DNA from: Porticoccaceae bacterium
Lineage (GTDB): Bacteria; Pseudomonadota; Gammaproteobacteria; Pseudomonadales; Porticoccaceae
Assembly: GCA_026005035.1 (NCBI GenBank)
Contig: BPKH01000001.1
Span: 457,610 to 521,609 of the forward strand
Direction: 5' to 3'
DNA: 64,000 nt
Part shown: piece by piece, positions 1 through 8,929 of the stretch
Position numbering within the stretch: position 1 is the first letter of the stretch
How the letters are laid out: each line of letters starts with the position of its first letter
Program-made: the position numbers and the translations under genes
The notes under the pieces: generated by a model
Seen by the model: the letters and a program-made list of their open reading frames with translations, nothing else
The model's database searches: none
What the model was told of the DNA's origin: nothing

Positions 1-200
1 GGGCCCGGGCGCAGCATCAGGTGGAAAGTGTTGGCCAGCACCATCTGGGCGCCGGTGGCAGCCACCTGTTCCGGGGTCAGCCCCTTGACGGTGCCGTAGG
101 TCCCCACCGGCATGAAGGCCGGCGTCTCCACCTCGCCCCGGGGAAAGCGCAGCCTGCCGACGCGGGCCGCGCCGTCCTGGGCCCGCACCTCGAAAGCCAT
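1..200 (-). CDS. tgt: Queuine tRNA-ribosyltransferase, N-terminal part (runs off the window)
   Basis: Tgt exchanges guanine 34 for the queuine precursor preQ1 in tRNAs with GUN anticodons. The first 66 residues are visible. They match the family N-terminus, with the [15 protein letters not shown] block near residues 27-41 and the [11 protein letters not shown] block that helps form the base-binding pocket. The start at 200 gives [10 protein letters not shown], which aligns with the usual start. An in-frame ATG at 218 would add six residues and overlap the queA stop as TGATG, so it is a real alternative. The gene follows queA on the same strand, the normal pairing for consecutive steps of queuosine synthesis. 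The rest of the gene lies outside the window. Confidence 0.93.
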   Translation of the reverse strand, partial: MAFEVRAQDGAARVGRLRFPRGEVETPAFMPVGTYGTVKGLTPEQVAATGAQMVLANTFHLMLRPG

Positions 201-217
201 GGCCGCCCGCCGCGCCA

Positions 218-1303
218 TCAGCGGTGCCGGCGCCACTCGGCGACGATGTCGGCCACCGCGATCTCGGGTGCCGCCGGATCGCGGGTGGCGAACATGGCGT
301 CGCCGTAACTGAAGAAGCGGTAGCGCTCGGCCACCGCTTCCCGGTAGGCGGCCATGACCTTGCCGTAGCCGGCGAAGGCGCACACCAACATCAACAGGGT
401 CGACTCGGGCAGGTGGAAATTGGTGATCAGGGCGTCCACCACCTGGAAGCGAAAGCCAGGGTAGATGAAGAGTTCGGTCTCGCCCACGAAGGGGGCGAGC
501 TCCCCCCCTTGGGCGGCCGTCTCCAAGGCCCGCACGGCGGTGGTCCCCACCGCCACCACCCGGTTGCCGGCGGCGCGCGTCTCTTCCACCCGCGCACAGG
601 TCTCCTCGTTCACCTCCATCCATTCGGCGTGCATGCGGTGCTCGCGCACATCGTCGACGCGAACCGGCTGAAAAGTCCCCGCGCCCACGTGGAGCGTCAC
701 CCAGGCGAACTGCACCCCGCGCCCGGCCAGGGCCTCGAGGAGAGGTTCGTCGAAGTGCAGCCCCGCGGTGGGCGCCGCCACGGCCCCCGGCACCCGGGCG
801 TAGACCGTCTGGTAGCGGTCGCGATCCAGCGGTTCGTCGGGGCGGTCGATGTAGGGCGGCAAGGGCACGTGCCCCGCCCGCTCGAGGAGCGGCAACACCT
901 CCTCGGCGAAGACCACCCGGTAGAGATCCCCGTGGCGTCCCTCCACGCGGGCCACCGCGTCCCCCTCCAGGTACAGGACGGTGCCGGCGCGGGGCGGCTT
1001 GGAGGCGCGCAGGTGGACCAGCGCCTCCTGGCGGGCGGTGATCCGCTCCACCAAGAGTTCCACCCGCCCGCCGCTCTCCTTGCGCCCGTACAGGCGGGCG
1101 GGGATCACCCGGGTGTCGTTGAAGACCAACAGGTCCCCGGGCTCGAGCAGCTCCACCAGGTCGGGAAAGCGCAAGTGGCGGATGGCGCCGCTTGTGCCGT
1201 CGAGACTGAGCAGCCGGCTGTCCCGCCGCCGCGGCAGCGGTCGCTCGGCGATCAGTTCGGGCGGCAGGTGGTAGGCGAAGTACTCCTTCCTCAAGGTGGC
1301 CAC
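218..1303 (-). CDS. queA: S-adenosylmethionine:tRNA ribosyltransferase-isomerase
   Basis: QueA transfers and isomerises the ribosyl part of S-adenosylmethionine onto preQ1-modified tRNA, giving epoxyqueuosine. The 361-residue product is close to the usual length (about 350). Family blocks are easy to see: [14 protein letters not shown] near residues 58-71, APTAGLHF near 180 and [12 protein letters not shown] near 290. It lies directly upstream of tgt with a gap of at most 17 bases, so the two are probably co-transcribed. Nothing in the sequence suggests damage. Confidence 0.96.
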   Translation of the reverse strand: MATLRKEYFAYHLPPELIAERPLPRRRDSRLLSLDGTSGAIRHLRFPDLVELLEPGDLLVFNDTRVIPARLYGRKESGGRVELLVERITARQEALVHLRASKPPRAGTVLYLEGDAVARVEGRHGDLYRVVFAEEVLPLLERAGHVPLPPYIDRPDEPLDRDRYQTVYARVPGAVAAPTAGLHFDEPLLEALAGRGVQFAWVTLHVGAGTFQPVRVDDVREHRMHAEWMEVNEETCARVEETRAAGNRVVAVGTTAVRALETAAQGGELAPFVGETELFIYPGFRFQVVDALITNFHLPESTLLMLVCAFAGYGKVMAAYREAVAERYRFFSYGDAMFATRDPAAPEIAVADIVAEWRRHR

Positions 1304-1406
1304 CGGCGGGGTCGAGAGGGGCGCAAGATTAGCCGATTTGTCCCGCGCCGCCCACCGCCTGCCGCCGCGGAGCGACCACCCGAGGGCCGTCCCGCGGCGG
1401 GGGGAC

Positions 1407-1472
1407 TCGCTCCATCCGGGTGAGAACCCCTAAGCGCTCCCGGCCCGGATGGAGCCAAGCGGAATCCGGGGA
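1407..1472. repeat. Rearranged copy of the GTAGCCCGGAT palindromic repeat
   Basis: A right-arm piece (GCTCCATCCGGG, near 1407-1419) precedes a left-arm piece (CCCGGATGGAGCC then GGAATCCGGGG, near 1443-1472). The arms are therefore in reverse order relative to the full copies at 41-59 kb, but they can still pair as a hairpin. This is the only recognisable copy in the first 41 kb. It occupies the middle of the 331-base gap between queA and the dap operon; the rest of the gap shows no gene. Confidence 0.6.
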
Positions 1473-1570
1473 GCCGACAACCCCCACCGCCCTGCCAACC
1501 CTCTCCGGGCCGCGGGAGATGAGAATCCCCGAGGTTTCGGCGTCTCGGATCGTCCGCACCGGGACAGCTT

Positions 1571-1599
1571 TTGTCGCGGGGTTGGCCCTTTGGTATCCT
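1571..1599 (+). promoter_or_regulatory. Candidate sigma-70 promoter for the yffB-dapD-dapE operon
   Basis: TTGTCG at 1571-1576 and TATCCT at 1594-1599 are separated by exactly 17 bases. Each hexamer matches four of six consensus positions. The element lies 35 bases upstream of the GTG start of the first gene. The match is modest and rests on spacing and position only. Confidence 0.35.
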
Positions 1600-1634
1600 A
1601 GCCCGCCCGTTGATCCGCCCCTCATGGCAAGCTC

Positions 1635-2009
1635 GTGAACGACTCGCCCGTGGTGCTCTACGGCATCCCCAACTGCGACCGGGTGCGCGCGGCGCGCCGC
1701 TGGCTGCGCGAGCGAGGGGTGCCCCATCGCTTCCACGACCTGCGCGCCGACGGCGCGGGCCCAGAGCTCTTCGCGCGCTGGCTGGCGCAGGTGGGTCCGG
1801 CGCGGCTCATCAACCGCCACAGCGCCACCTGGCGCGCCCTTGCCGAAGGGGAGCGCCAGCAGCTGGCGGGGCCGGCCGCGGCCGAGGTGCTAGCCCGCCA
1901 TCCCACCCTCGCCCAGCGGCCGGTGTTGGAAGTCGGCGAGCGGTTGTGGGTGGGCTTCGATCCGGCCGCGTGGGCGGCCCTTCTGGCTCTCGAGGGAGGA
2001 GCGACATGA
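1635..2009 (+). CDS. yffB: ArsC/Spx-family thioredoxin-fold protein (YffB-like)
   Basis: This 124-residue protein belongs to the arsenate-reductase/Spx thioredoxin-fold family. It opens with VVLYGIPNCDRVRAARRWL, where a single cysteine sits in the CxxC-like position, and has the family's LINRHSATWR segment near residue 57. E. coli YffB is similar in size and lies beside dapE, as here. Family members resemble glutathione-dependent reductases, but the physiological substrate is unknown. The GTG start at 1635 is the first suitable one. Its stop codon overlaps the dapD start as ATGA, which implies translational coupling. Confidence 0.85.
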   Translation: MNDSPVVLYGIPNCDRVRAARRWLRERGVPHRFHDLRADGAGPELFARWLAQVGPARLINRHSATWRALAEGERQQLAGPAAAEVLARHPTLAQRPVLEVGERLWVGFDPAAWAALLALEGGAT

Positions 2010-3040
2010 ACGAGTTCTTCGCCCTGGGACTCGGCGTCGGCACCGTCAACGCCCGCGGCCAGTGGCTCGAGGCGTACTTTCCCGAGCCGCGCCACCCGGT
2101 GCCGGCGTCCCTCGCCGAAGCCCTGGGACGGGCGGTCGGCTGGCGCGGCGGCAACGCCGCGGTGCCCCTGGATCGGCCGCGCCTGGTGGCCCTGGCCACC
2201 GCCGCCGCGGGCAGCGGCGACCGCGCCACCGCCGAGCTCGCCCGGCGCTGCCTCGGCAGCCGCCGCCAGCCGGTGCTGGTGCTTTTGGAGAGGGACGAAC
2301 CTCCCGCCTCGGTGCCGGAGGCCTATCTCAAACTGCACCTGCTCTCCCACCGCCTGGTGCGACCCCACGGCCTCAATCTGCAGGGACTCTTCGCCCTCCT
2401 GCCCACCGTGGCCTGGACCGCGGACGGCCCCGTCGACCTCGAGGAACTGCCCGAACGGCAGTTGCGCGCCCGCCTCGAAGGGCGCCTCCTCGCGGTGCGC
2501 AGCGTCGACAAGTTTCCCCCCATGGCCGACTACGTGATCCCCAAGGGGGTGCGGATCGCCGACACAGCCCGGGTGCGACTGGGGGCTTGGCTCGGCGAGG
2601 GCACGACGGTGATGCACGAGGGCTTCGTCAACTTCAACGCCGGCACCGAAGGTCCCAACATGGTGGAGGGGCGCATTTCCGCCGGCGTCACGGTGGGCGC
2701 CGGCTCCGATCTCGGCGGGGGCTCGTCCACCATGGGCACCCTTTCGGGGGGCGGCGAGATCGTCATCTCGGTGGGGCGCGATTGCCTGATCGGCGCCAAC
2801 GCGGGCATCGGCATCCCCCTCGGCGATCGGTGCACCGTAGAGGCGGGGCTCTACGTCACCGCCGGCACCAAGGTGGTCCTGCTGGACGAGGAGCAACGGC
2901 CGGTGCGCACAGTCAAGGCACGGGAGCTCGCCGGCCAGAGCGACCTCCTGTTCCGCCGCAACTCCCTCACCGGCGCGGTGGAGTGCCTCACCAACCGCAA
3001 GGCGGCGGCGCTCAACGAGGCGCTCCACGCCCACAACTGA
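2006..3040 (+). CDS. dapD: 2,3,4,5-tetrahydropyridine-2,6-dicarboxylate N-succinyltransferase
   Basis: DapD succinylates tetrahydrodipicolinate using succinyl-CoA in the succinylase branch of lysine/diaminopimelate synthesis. The 344-residue product is the long (Pseudomonas-type) form. It has the N-terminal LGLGVGTVNARGQWLEAYFP block and a left-handed beta-helix region near residues 175-300, including GVTVGAGSDLGGGSSTMGTL. The reading frame is open upstream, but the ATG at 2006 overlaps the yffB stop and is preceded by GAGGGAGGA, so it is the clear start. dapE follows 10 bases downstream. Confidence 0.96.
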   Translation: MNEFFALGLGVGTVNARGQWLEAYFPEPRHPVPASLAEALGRAVGWRGGNAAVPLDRPRLVALATAAAGSGDRATAELARRCLGSRRQPVLVLLERDEPPASVPEAYLKLHLLSHRLVRPHGLNLQGLFALLPTVAWTADGPVDLEELPERQLRARLEGRLLAVRSVDKFPPMADYVIPKGVRIADTARVRLGAWLGEGTTVMHEGFVNFNAGTEGPNMVEGRISAGVTVGAGSDLGGGSSTMGTLSGGGEIVISVGRDCLIGANAGIGIPLGDRCTVEAGLYVTAGTKVVLLDEEQRPVRTVKARELAGQSDLLFRRNSLTGAVECLTNRKAAALNEALHAHN

Positions 3041-3050
3041 AGGCAACCGC

Positions 3051-4208
3051 GTGGCCGATTCCCCCTCCCCCACCCTGGCGCTGGCCTGCGAGTTGATTCG
3101 CGAGCCCTCGGTGACCCCCGCCGACGGTCGTTGCCAGGAGATCCTCGCCACCCGCCTCGCGGCCCTCGGGTTTGCGACGACCCCTCTGCCCTTCGGCGAG
3201 GTGCGCAACCTCTGGGCGGTGCACGGCGATGAGGGGCCGATCTTCTGCTTCCTGGGCCACACCGACGTGGTCCCCCCGGGTGACGAGGCGCGCTGGCGCT
3301 TCCCCCCCTTCGAGCCCACGGTGGCGGACGGCCAGCTCTACGGCCGGGGCGCCGCCGACATGAAAGGGGCCATCGCCGCCATGGTGACCGCCGTGGAGCG
3401 CTTCCTCGCCCGCGGACCCCGCCCCCACGGCCGCATCGCCTTCCTGCTCACCAGCGACGAAGAGGGCCCGGCGGTGGACGGGGTGGCCCGAGTGGCGCCC
3501 TGGCTCGCCGAGCGCGGCCTCCTGCCCCGCTGGTGCCTGGTGGGGGAGCCGTCGAGCCGCGAGCGGGTGGGGGACGTGGTGCGCCACGGGCGGCGCGGGT
3601 CGCTGAGCGGCACCCTGGTGGTGCGGGGGATCGCGGGCCACGTGGCCTATCCGGAAGCCGCCGACAACCCGATTCACCGCGCCCTGCCCGCCCTGGCGGA
3701 ACTGGCCGGTCGCCGCTGGGACGAAGGCGACGCCCACTTTCCCCCCACCGGCTTTCAGATCACCCACCTGGTGGCGGCGAGCGGAGCGAGCAACGTCATT
3801 CCCGATCGGCTCGAGGCGCGCTTCAACTTCCGCTTTTCCACCGCGTGGACCCCCGAGCAGCTCCAGGCCGCCACCGCGGAGGTCCTGGCCCGCCACGGCG
3901 TGCCCGCCGAGCTCCACTGGCAGCTTTCGGGACGGCCCTTTCTCACCACCGAGGGGGCCCTTCTTGAAGCGGTCCAGGCCGCCGTCCAGCGGCACGCGGG
4001 GTGCGCCCCCGAGCTCTCGACGGGTGGGGGAACTTCCGACGGGCGCTTTCTCGCTCCCCTGGGGGTCGAAGTGGTGGAGCTCGGCCCGGTCAACGCCACC
4101 ATCCACCAGGTAGACGAGCGGACCTCGGTGGCGGAGCTCGAGCTGCTGTCGGCGATCTACGAGGAGATTCTGGGACTCCTCCTGGGCGGGGACCCCCCGC
4201 GGGCGTAG
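3051..4208 (+). CDS. dapE: Succinyl-diaminopimelate desuccinylase
   Basis: DapE is a dinuclear zinc hydrolase of the M20 family that releases succinate from N-succinyl-LL-diaminopimelate. The 385-residue protein carries the expected ligand motifs: GHTDVVPPGD (H70, D72), GRGAADMKG (D103) and the catalytic TSDEEGP (E137, E138). GEPSS and a C-terminal NATIHQVDE histidine follow. It starts at GTG 3051 and is the last gene of the yffB-dapD-dapE operon. Its final 52 bases overlap the convergent rsmJ gene. Confidence 0.96.
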   Translation: MADSPSPTLALACELIREPSVTPADGRCQEILATRLAALGFATTPLPFGEVRNLWAVHGDEGPIFCFLGHTDVVPPGDEARWRFPPFEPTVADGQLYGRGAADMKGAIAAMVTAVERFLARGPRPHGRIAFLLTSDEEGPAVDGVARVAPWLAERGLLPRWCLVGEPSSRERVGDVVRHGRRGSLSGTLVVRGIAGHVAYPEAADNPIHRALPALAELAGRRWDEGDAHFPPTGFQITHLVAASGASNVIPDRLEARFNFRFSTAWTPEQLQAATAEVLARHGVPAELHWQLSGRPFLTTEGALLEAVQAAVQRHAGCAPELSTGGGTSDGRFLAPLGVEVVELGPVNATIHQVDERTSVAELELLSAIYEEILGLLLGGDPPRA

Positions 4209-4945
4209 ACGTCGAAGCGCACGCTGCGCCCCTGGACGCTGAAAGTTGGCGCCGGACCCGCCAGGGGCGGGGCCCGGCGCGGCCGCTTCACCACCACGCG
4301 CCAGCGGGCCGCGGCCAGGGCGGCGGCGAATAGCTCCGGGTCGTCGCCGCTCTCTCCCACCACCGCCTGGAGGGCGGCCATCTCCTTGTTCGACCTGCCC
4401 CGCAAGGCCGCGCCGGGAAACATCGGGTCCAGGTAGACCACGTCGGGGGGCTCGGCGAGGGATGCGAGCCAGCGCGCCCCTTCGGCTCGGGCCAGGCTGA
4501 GCCGCGCCACCGACGCGCGCAGCGCCGCTCCTTCCGCGCGCGCGGCGCGGGCGAGGCCGTCCGCCAACAGGGCGTGGGGCACCGGGTGGCGTTCCGCCAT
4601 GGCCACCCGACAACCCAGGGAGGCGAGGGCAAAGGCGTCCCGCCCCAGTCCCGCGGTGGGATCGGCCACGGTGGGGGCAAGTCCCCGCCGCGCGCCCACC
4701 GCCCGGGCGATTCCCTGGGCGGGAGCGGCGGGGCGCAGCCGGGCGAAATCGCAGCGCACCGGCCCCGGGGCGCGCGCGCCCCCCGCGCACAGGGCGAGTC
4801 CCGCGCCGTCGAGCCACAGGTGGTAGCCTTCCGGCAACTGCCGCCGCTCCTCGGCCACCCCCGCGAAGGAGAAGCCGTATGCCTCGGCCAATTGCGCCGC
4901 GGGCCCTTCCAGGCCGGGAGCGGCGAACAGGCCGAGCGCGGTCAC
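4157..4945 (-). CDS. rsmJ: 16S rRNA (guanine-1516 N2)-methyltransferase
   Basis: RsmJ is an S-adenosylmethionine-dependent enzyme that methylates G1516 of 16S rRNA. The 262-residue protein has the family signature VADPTAGLGRDAFALASLG (cofactor site, near residues 93-111), VAMAERHP after strand 2, and the catalytic VVYLDPMFPG near 169. The closing core VVVKRPRRAP and SVQGRSVRFDVY are present. The last dozen residues form a basic tail that overlaps dapE on the other strand. The GTG start overlaps the stop of the upstream OmpA-like gene as GTGA. Confidence 0.9.
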   Translation of the reverse strand: MTALGLFAAPGLEGPAAQLAEAYGFSFAGVAEERRQLPEGYHLWLDGAGLALCAGGARAPGPVRCDFARLRPAAPAQGIARAVGARRGLAPTVADPTAGLGRDAFALASLGCRVAMAERHPVPHALLADGLARAARAEGAALRASVARLSLARAEGARWLASLAEPPDVVYLDPMFPGAALRGRSNKEMAALQAVVGESGDDPELFAAALAAARWRVVVKRPRRAPPLAGPAPTFSVQGRSVRFDVYARGGSPPRRSPRISS

Positions 4946-5589
4946 TGGAGGGGGATGATCTCCAGCTCCACCCGGCGGTTGAGGGCCCGCCCTTCGGGGG
5001 TGGCGTTGTCGGCGATGGGGTAGCGCTCGCCGTAGCCCACCGTGACGATCCGCCCGGGGGCGATGCCCTGGCTTTCCAGGAAGCGGGCCACGGCGGCGGC
5101 ACGGCGCTCGGAGAGGGCCTGATTGTAGGCGTCCGAGCCGGTGGAATCGGTGTGCCCGGCGATCTGCAGGCGGGTGCGGTCGAACTTTTTGAGCACCTCG
5201 GCCACTCCCACCAGAGTCTGGAAGAATTCCGGGCGGATGGCGTCGCTGTCCACGTCGAAGGTCACGTGGCCCGGCATCACCAGGCGCAAGTGATCCCCTT
5301 CGCGCACCACCTGGACGCCGCTGCCCGCCAACCGCTCGCGCAGGGCCCTCTCCTGCCGGTCCATGTACTGGCCGATGCCGGCGCCGACGGCGCCGCCGGC
5401 CACGGCGCCCACCACCGCGCCCTTCTTGCGCTCGCCGCCGCCGGCGGCGGCCGCCCCCAACACCGCGCCGGCGACGGCCCCCACGGCCGCTCCCTTGGCG
5501 GTGTTGCTGGTCTTCTGTTCCCCCGTGTAGGGGTCGGTGGTGGTGCAGCCGACGAGCAGGGCGAGCACCATCGCCGTCCAGATGCGCAT
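4942..5589 (-). CDS. OmpA-family lipoprotein with glycine-zipper segment (YiaD-like)
   Basis: The 215-residue product begins with a lipoprotein signal (lipobox LLVGC, cysteine 15). Two glycine/alanine-rich zipper stretches follow near residues 33-70 (KGAAVGAVAGAVLG and KKGAVVGAVAGG). The C-terminal OmpA peptidoglycan-binding domain covers about residues 105-213, with LQIAGHTDSTGSDAYNQALS and the RALNRRVELEI end. The architecture fits an outer-membrane-anchored protein that grips peptidoglycan, like YiaD. It is the first gene of a two-gene unit with rsmJ. Confidence 0.88.
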   Translation of the reverse strand: MRIWTAMVLALLVGCTTTDPYTGEQKTSNTAKGAAVGAVAGAVLGAAAAGGGERKKGAVVGAVAGGAVGAGIGQYMDRQERALRERLAGSGVQVVREGDHLRLVMPGHVTFDVDSDAIRPEFFQTLVGVAEVLKKFDRTRLQIAGHTDSTGSDAYNQALSERRAAAVARFLESQGIAPGRIVTVGYGERYPIADNATPEGRALNRRVELEIIPLQ

Positions 5590-5675
5590 CGTCGCGACCT
5601 CACAGGCAGAGTGGCCCGATTATAGGCCTTCGCGTCCCCATCGACAGCACCCCGGCGGCGCGCTAGGCTTCGCCC

Positions 5676-6119
5676 ATGGCGGTGCGCATCCTCCTCCTCG
5701 CGGCAGCCCTCGCCCTGAGCGGCTGCCAACGCTACGAGATCACCCTCAACGAGCGGGTGATCTCGCGGCCGCCGCCGGTGCCGACCCTGGCCGAGTTGGC
5801 CGACGAGGCTCTCGCCACCTGTGTCCGACAACACTTGCACGACCGGCGCCTCGGCGACCCGCGCCGCCTGCGCGCCCTGGTGTGCAGCCACGCCGGCATC
5901 GCCGACCTGCGCGGCATCGAGCTGCTGTCGGGACTCCAGACCCTGGGCCTTGCCCACAACGCGCTCACTTCCCTCACACCCCTGTTCCGCCTTCCCGCCC
6001 TGCGCCGGGTGGATCTACGGGGCAACGACGAGCTCACGTGCGCCGAAGTGGACGCCCTCGCGGCGCGACTGCCCGAAGGCGGCGAGCTGTTGCCCCCGGA
6101 GGCCTGTGCGCGCCGGTGA
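5676..6119 (+). CDS. Small leucine-rich-repeat lipoprotein
   Basis: The 147-residue protein has a lipoprotein signal (ALALSGC, cysteine near 17). A short leucine-rich-repeat stretch spans about residues 80-125: IADLRGIELLSGLQTLGL, then ALTSLTPLFRLPALRRVDL. Such repeats usually mediate protein contacts. No enzymatic motif is seen and the specific role is unknown. It is transcribed alone and divergently from the OmpA-like lipoprotein. A perfect hairpin 17 bases after its stop may end the transcript. Confidence 0.75.
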   Translation: MAVRILLLAAALALSGCQRYEITLNERVISRPPPVPTLAELADEALATCVRQHLHDRRLGDPRRLRALVCSHAGIADLRGIELLSGLQTLGLAHNALTSLTPLFRLPALRRVDLRGNDELTCAEVDALAARLPEGGELLPPEACARR

Positions 6120-6136
6120 GCGGTCTGGCAAGGATC

Positions 6137-6160
6137 GGCACCGCCTAGGCGGTGCCGTCT
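6137..6160 (+). terminator. Perfect hairpin after the LRR lipoprotein gene
   Basis: GGCACCGCCTAGGCGGTGCC is a perfect 20-base palindrome at 6137-6156, followed by GTCT. It lies 17 bases beyond the stop of the lipoprotein gene. The T-tract is weak, so termination efficiency is uncertain. Confidence 0.45.
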
Positions 6161-6396
6161 TCCACAGTTCCTGTGGATAACGCTGGGGATGAGTTTCTGG
6201 AAAAGCGCGGCAAAGGGCGCAGCCCGCCCCTTCTTTGCAGATTGCACAAATTCTGATCAAAATTATTTTTCTTTTAGGATCAAGGTGTTACACAAAACAA
6301 AAGGAAAAATCAAAGGGTTAGAAACCATTTTGCAATCGTTTCGTCCAAAAAGAGGGGCACCCCTTGGCTCCCGACGAGCCGGTGGATAACTTGCGG
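6161..6396. other. AT-rich convergent intergenic region with DnaA-box-like and IHF-like sites
   Basis: Both neighbouring genes end here (lipoprotein gene from the left, purC from the right), so no promoter is required. It is far more AT-rich than the rest of the window, especially 6241-6350. TGTGGATAA at 6172-6180 is a perfect DnaA box on the minus strand. GGTGGATAA at 6381-6389 differs by one base. AATCAAAGGGTTA at 6308-6320 fits the IHF consensus WATCAANNNNTTR exactly, and GATCAAGGTGTTA at 6278-6290 differs by one base. An inverted repeat CCACAG-TTC-CTGTGG (6162-6176) overlaps the first DnaA box. No gene was found inside. Confidence 0.5.
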
Positions 6397-7119
6397 TCAG
6401 GGGGACGCGGGAAGGGGCACGCCAAGCCGCGCGGCGATCTCCTCGTAGGATTCCACCACCCGCCCCAGATCCTTCCGGAACCGATCCTTGTCCAGCTTTT
6501 CGCCGCTCGCCGCGTCCCAGATCCGGCAGCCGTCGGGGCTGAGCTCGTCGCCCAGCACCAGCTCGCCGTCCGCCCAGCCGAATTCCAGCTTGAAGTCCAC
6601 CAACACGAGCCCGGCGTCGGCGAACAGAGGGCTCAAGAGCTCGTTGACCCGAAAGCTCTGCTCCACCATCCGCGCCAGCGTGGGGCGATCCGCCCAGCCG
6701 AAGGTGACGGCGTGGTACTCGTTCACCAGCGGATCGTGCAGGGCGTCGTTTTTGAGGAACAGCTCGAAGGTGGGCGGCGACAGGACCCGCCCCTCCTCGA
6801 CACCCAGGCGGCGGCAGAGGCTGCCCGCGGCCCGGTTACGCACCACGCACTCCAGGGGCACCATCGCGAGGCGCTTGACCAGCGACCGGGTGGCAGACAG
6901 CCGGCGGACGAAATGGGTGGGGATCCCCGCCGCTGCCAGGCGCTCCATGAGAAAGGCGTTGAGGTAGTTGTTGACCATTCCCTTGCGGGCCAAGCGCGCC
7001 ACCTTTTGGCCGTCGAAGGCGGAGGTGTCGTCGCGGAACTCCATGACCATCAGCCGCGGGTCGTCGGTGGCGTAGAGGGACTTCGCCTTGCCGCTGTAGA
7101 CGGGTTCGCCCTTGTGCAT
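6397..7119 (-). CDS. purC: Phosphoribosylaminoimidazole-succinocarboxamide synthase
   Basis: PurC joins CAIR and aspartate with ATP to make SAICAR in purine synthesis. The 240-residue protein has the family start [14 protein letters not shown], then [25 protein letters not shown] and [10 protein letters not shown]. Its length matches the bacterial enzyme (about 237). The reading frame is open 52 codons upstream, but the ATG at 7119 gives the conserved N-terminus and has AGGAG nine bases before it. It ends the dapA-bamC-MBL-purC unit. E. coli has the same purC-bamC-dapA grouping without the MBL gene. Confidence 0.96.
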   Translation of the reverse strand: MHKGEPVYSGKAKSLYATDDPRLMVMEFRDDTSAFDGQKVARLARKGMVNNYLNAFLMERLAAAGIPTHFVRRLSATRSLVKRLAMVPLECVVRNRAAGSLCRRLGVEEGRVLSPPTFELFLKNDALHDPLVNEYHAVTFGWADRPTLARMVEQSFRVNELLSPLFADAGLVLVDFKLEFGWADGELVLGDELSPDGCRIWDAASGEKLDKDRFRKDLGRVVESYEEIAARLGVPLPASP

Positions 7120-7130
7120 GCGCGCTTCTC

Positions 7131-7895
7131 CTAGTAGTCGATCCACTGCCAGGGCACGCCCCGCTCCTGGCAGGCCACCGCCCAGGGCACGCGGCCGGCG
7201 AGCAGCGGCGCCACCGCCGCCTCCAGGCGGGTCCGGCAGTTGTTCTTTTCGCTCAGGTGACCGAGCACCAGCCACCGGATCCGGCCGAGTTCGATCCGCT
7301 TGAGCAGGCCCACCGCCTGGCCGTTGCTCAGGTGGCCGAAGGCCCCCCCCACCCGGCGCCGCAGGGCCGGCGGGTAGGGGCCGGTGGCGAGCAGGCGAGG
7401 ATCGTGGTTCGCCTCGAGGAAGAGGCCGTCGCAGTGGCGGAAATGGGCCACCACCGCCGGGGTGACCGCCCCCAGGTCGGTGAGCACCCCCACCCGTCGC
7501 GCGCCACTGGAGATGGCGTACTGGACCGGTTCGCGGGCGTCGTGGGGAACCGCCACCGGCTCCACCCGCAGGCTGCCCAAGGTGAAGGGGCGGCCGGCGC
7601 CGACCTCGCAGAGCGTCACCCCGCGGGGCCAGCGGATGGCGGCGGCGGTGCCCCGGGTGAGCCAGACCGGAATCCCGTAGTGATCCGCCAGGCGCGCCAC
7701 GCCGCGCACGTGGTCGGCGTGCTCGTGGGTCACCAGGATGCCCGCCAGATCGCTCGGCTCGCGGCCCAGTCGGGCCAGCCGGCGGCGCGTCTCGGCGAGG
7801 GAAAAGCCGCAGTCGACGAGCACGCAGGTGTCGGCGTCCGCCACCAGGGTGGCATTGCCCCGGCTGCCGCTGCCGAGGGAGGCGAAGCCGAGCAT
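7131..7895 (-). CDS. MBL-fold metallo-hydrolase (YycJ/WalJ-like)
   Basis: The 254-residue protein starts [18 protein letters not shown], typical of the YycJ/WalJ group of metallo-beta-lactamase-fold proteins. It carries the metal-binding THEHADH motif near residues 56-62, a GVLTDLG segment and a late [10 protein letters not shown] histidine. Relatives are thought to act as nucleases or phosphodiesterases; the substrate here is unknown. It lies between bamC and purC. The bamC stop and this start overlap by one base (TGATG), so translation is coupled. Confidence 0.85.
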   Translation of the reverse strand: MLGFASLGSGSRGNATLVADADTCVLVDCGFSLAETRRRLARLGREPSDLAGILVTHEHADHVRGVARLADHYGIPVWLTRGTAAAIRWPRGVTLCEVGAGRPFTLGSLRVEPVAVPHDAREPVQYAISSGARRVGVLTDLGAVTPAVVAHFRHCDGLFLEANHDPRLLATGPYPPALRRRVGGAFGHLSNGQAVGLLKRIELGRIRWLVLGHLSEKNNCRTRLEAAVAPLLAGRVPWAVACQERGVPWQWIDY

Positions 7896-8929
7896 CAGGA
7901 GAGGTTTTCCCGCACCGCCCGCAGGATGCGCAGGGCCTCCTCGCGCTCGAGGCCGAGGCCCTGCGGATCGGTCACCCGCACCTCGACCCCCTCTTCCGCG
8001 GGCACCACGCGGATCAGGTAATCGACGTCGACTCCCTCGCCGCCGCGCCGGAAGAGGCGCCCAAACCAGCCCTTCTTCTCGCGCTCGGGGGGCTTGTAGT
8101 CGACGCGGAAGACCCCTGCTTGGCGATCTTCCTCCACCACGGTGAAACCGCCCCGGCCGAGGGAGTAGGCGAGGGAGGCCCAGGCGCGATCCTCGTCGAG
8201 GCGCAGCAACAGGTAGGGATCGGCCACGGCCGGGGTGACGAACTCCACCTTGCCCGCACCGCCGATCCGCTGGGCCTGCAGTGACACGGTGCCGCTGGAG
8301 ACATCCCCGGCGAGGGCGTTGGCCAGCAGTTCCACCATCTCCTGCTCCCGCTCGGGGTCCACCGAGCGCTCCGGCCAGGGCTCCTTGGTGCCCTGCGCCT
8401 TCTCCACCCGGTCGTGGAGCACCCGGATCTCGGTGCTGTTGACCGGCACGCCGGGCTGGATGGTGAACCGGTAGCGGTGGTGGTACCGCTCGTCGCCCTT
8501 GAACTCGAGCCAGGCGGTCTCCAGGATCCCGGCCTCGGGTTCGGCGCGCGCCGCGGGAATGCCGCTACGGTTGAGGATGTTGCGCACCCGCGGCCACACC
8601 TCCGCCGGCGGGCGGTTGCTGAGGATCCAGCGATCGTCGCCGAGGCGCTGGATCTTGATCACCTCCCGCAGGTCGGCGGCCGAAACCCGCGGCGGCCGGG
8701 GCACGCCGTCGAAGGTCTCGAGGAGCGCGGTTTCCGGCAAGGGGGGCACGGGGTAGAGGGTGCCGAGGGCCTCGTCGTCCAGGTCGGCGGGCACCTCCAG
8801 GGGCGGCAGCTCGCGGGCCTCCAGATAATCCTTGGCGCGGTTGCGGAACATCCCCTCCTCGCCGAAGATCCCGCAGCCGCCGAGGGACGAGAGGGCCACC
8901 GCCAAGGCCAGGGCGCGCCGCGCGTTCAC
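7895..8929 (-). CDS. bamC: Outer-membrane protein assembly factor BamC (lipoprotein)
   Basis: BamC is a lipoprotein subunit of the Bam complex, which folds beta-barrel proteins into the outer membrane. The 344-residue product has a lipoprotein signal (LSSLGGC) and an unstructured stretch after it ([12 protein letters not shown]). Two helix-grip domains follow, the first around [18 protein letters not shown] and the second around [17 protein letters not shown]. The GTG at 8929 overlaps the dapA stop as GTGA, which fixes the start. Its position next to dapA and near purC is as in E. coli. Confidence 0.88.
   Translation of the reverse strand: MNARRALALAVALSSLGGCGIFGEEGMFRNRAKDYLEARELPPLEVPADLDDEALGTLYPVPPLPETALLETFDGVPRPPRVSAADLREVIKIQRLGDDRWILSNRPPAEVWPRVRNILNRSGIPAARAEPEAGILETAWLEFKGDERYHHRYRFTIQPGVPVNSTEIRVLHDRVEKAQGTKEPWPERSVDPEREQEMVELLANALAGDVSSGTVSLQAQRIGGAGKVEFVTPAVADPYLLLRLDEDRAWASLAYSLGRGGFTVVEEDRQAGVFRVDYKPPEREKKGWFGRLFRRGGEGVDVDYLIRVVPAEEGVEVRVTDPQGLGLEREEALRILRAVRENLS

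Noticed and set aside
1571-2005. An N-terminally extended DapD starting near 1571
   Set aside because: The extension is in the frame of dapD but overlaps the whole yffB gene and is arginine/proline-rich; the ATG at 2006 with a good ribosome site gives the family N-terminus.
6161-6396. Main chromosomal origin oriC
   Set aside because: Only two DnaA-box-like sites were found and none of the usual origin neighbours (dnaA, dnaN, gidA/mnmG, rpmH, parAB) is present; kept instead as a possible DnaA-binding locus.
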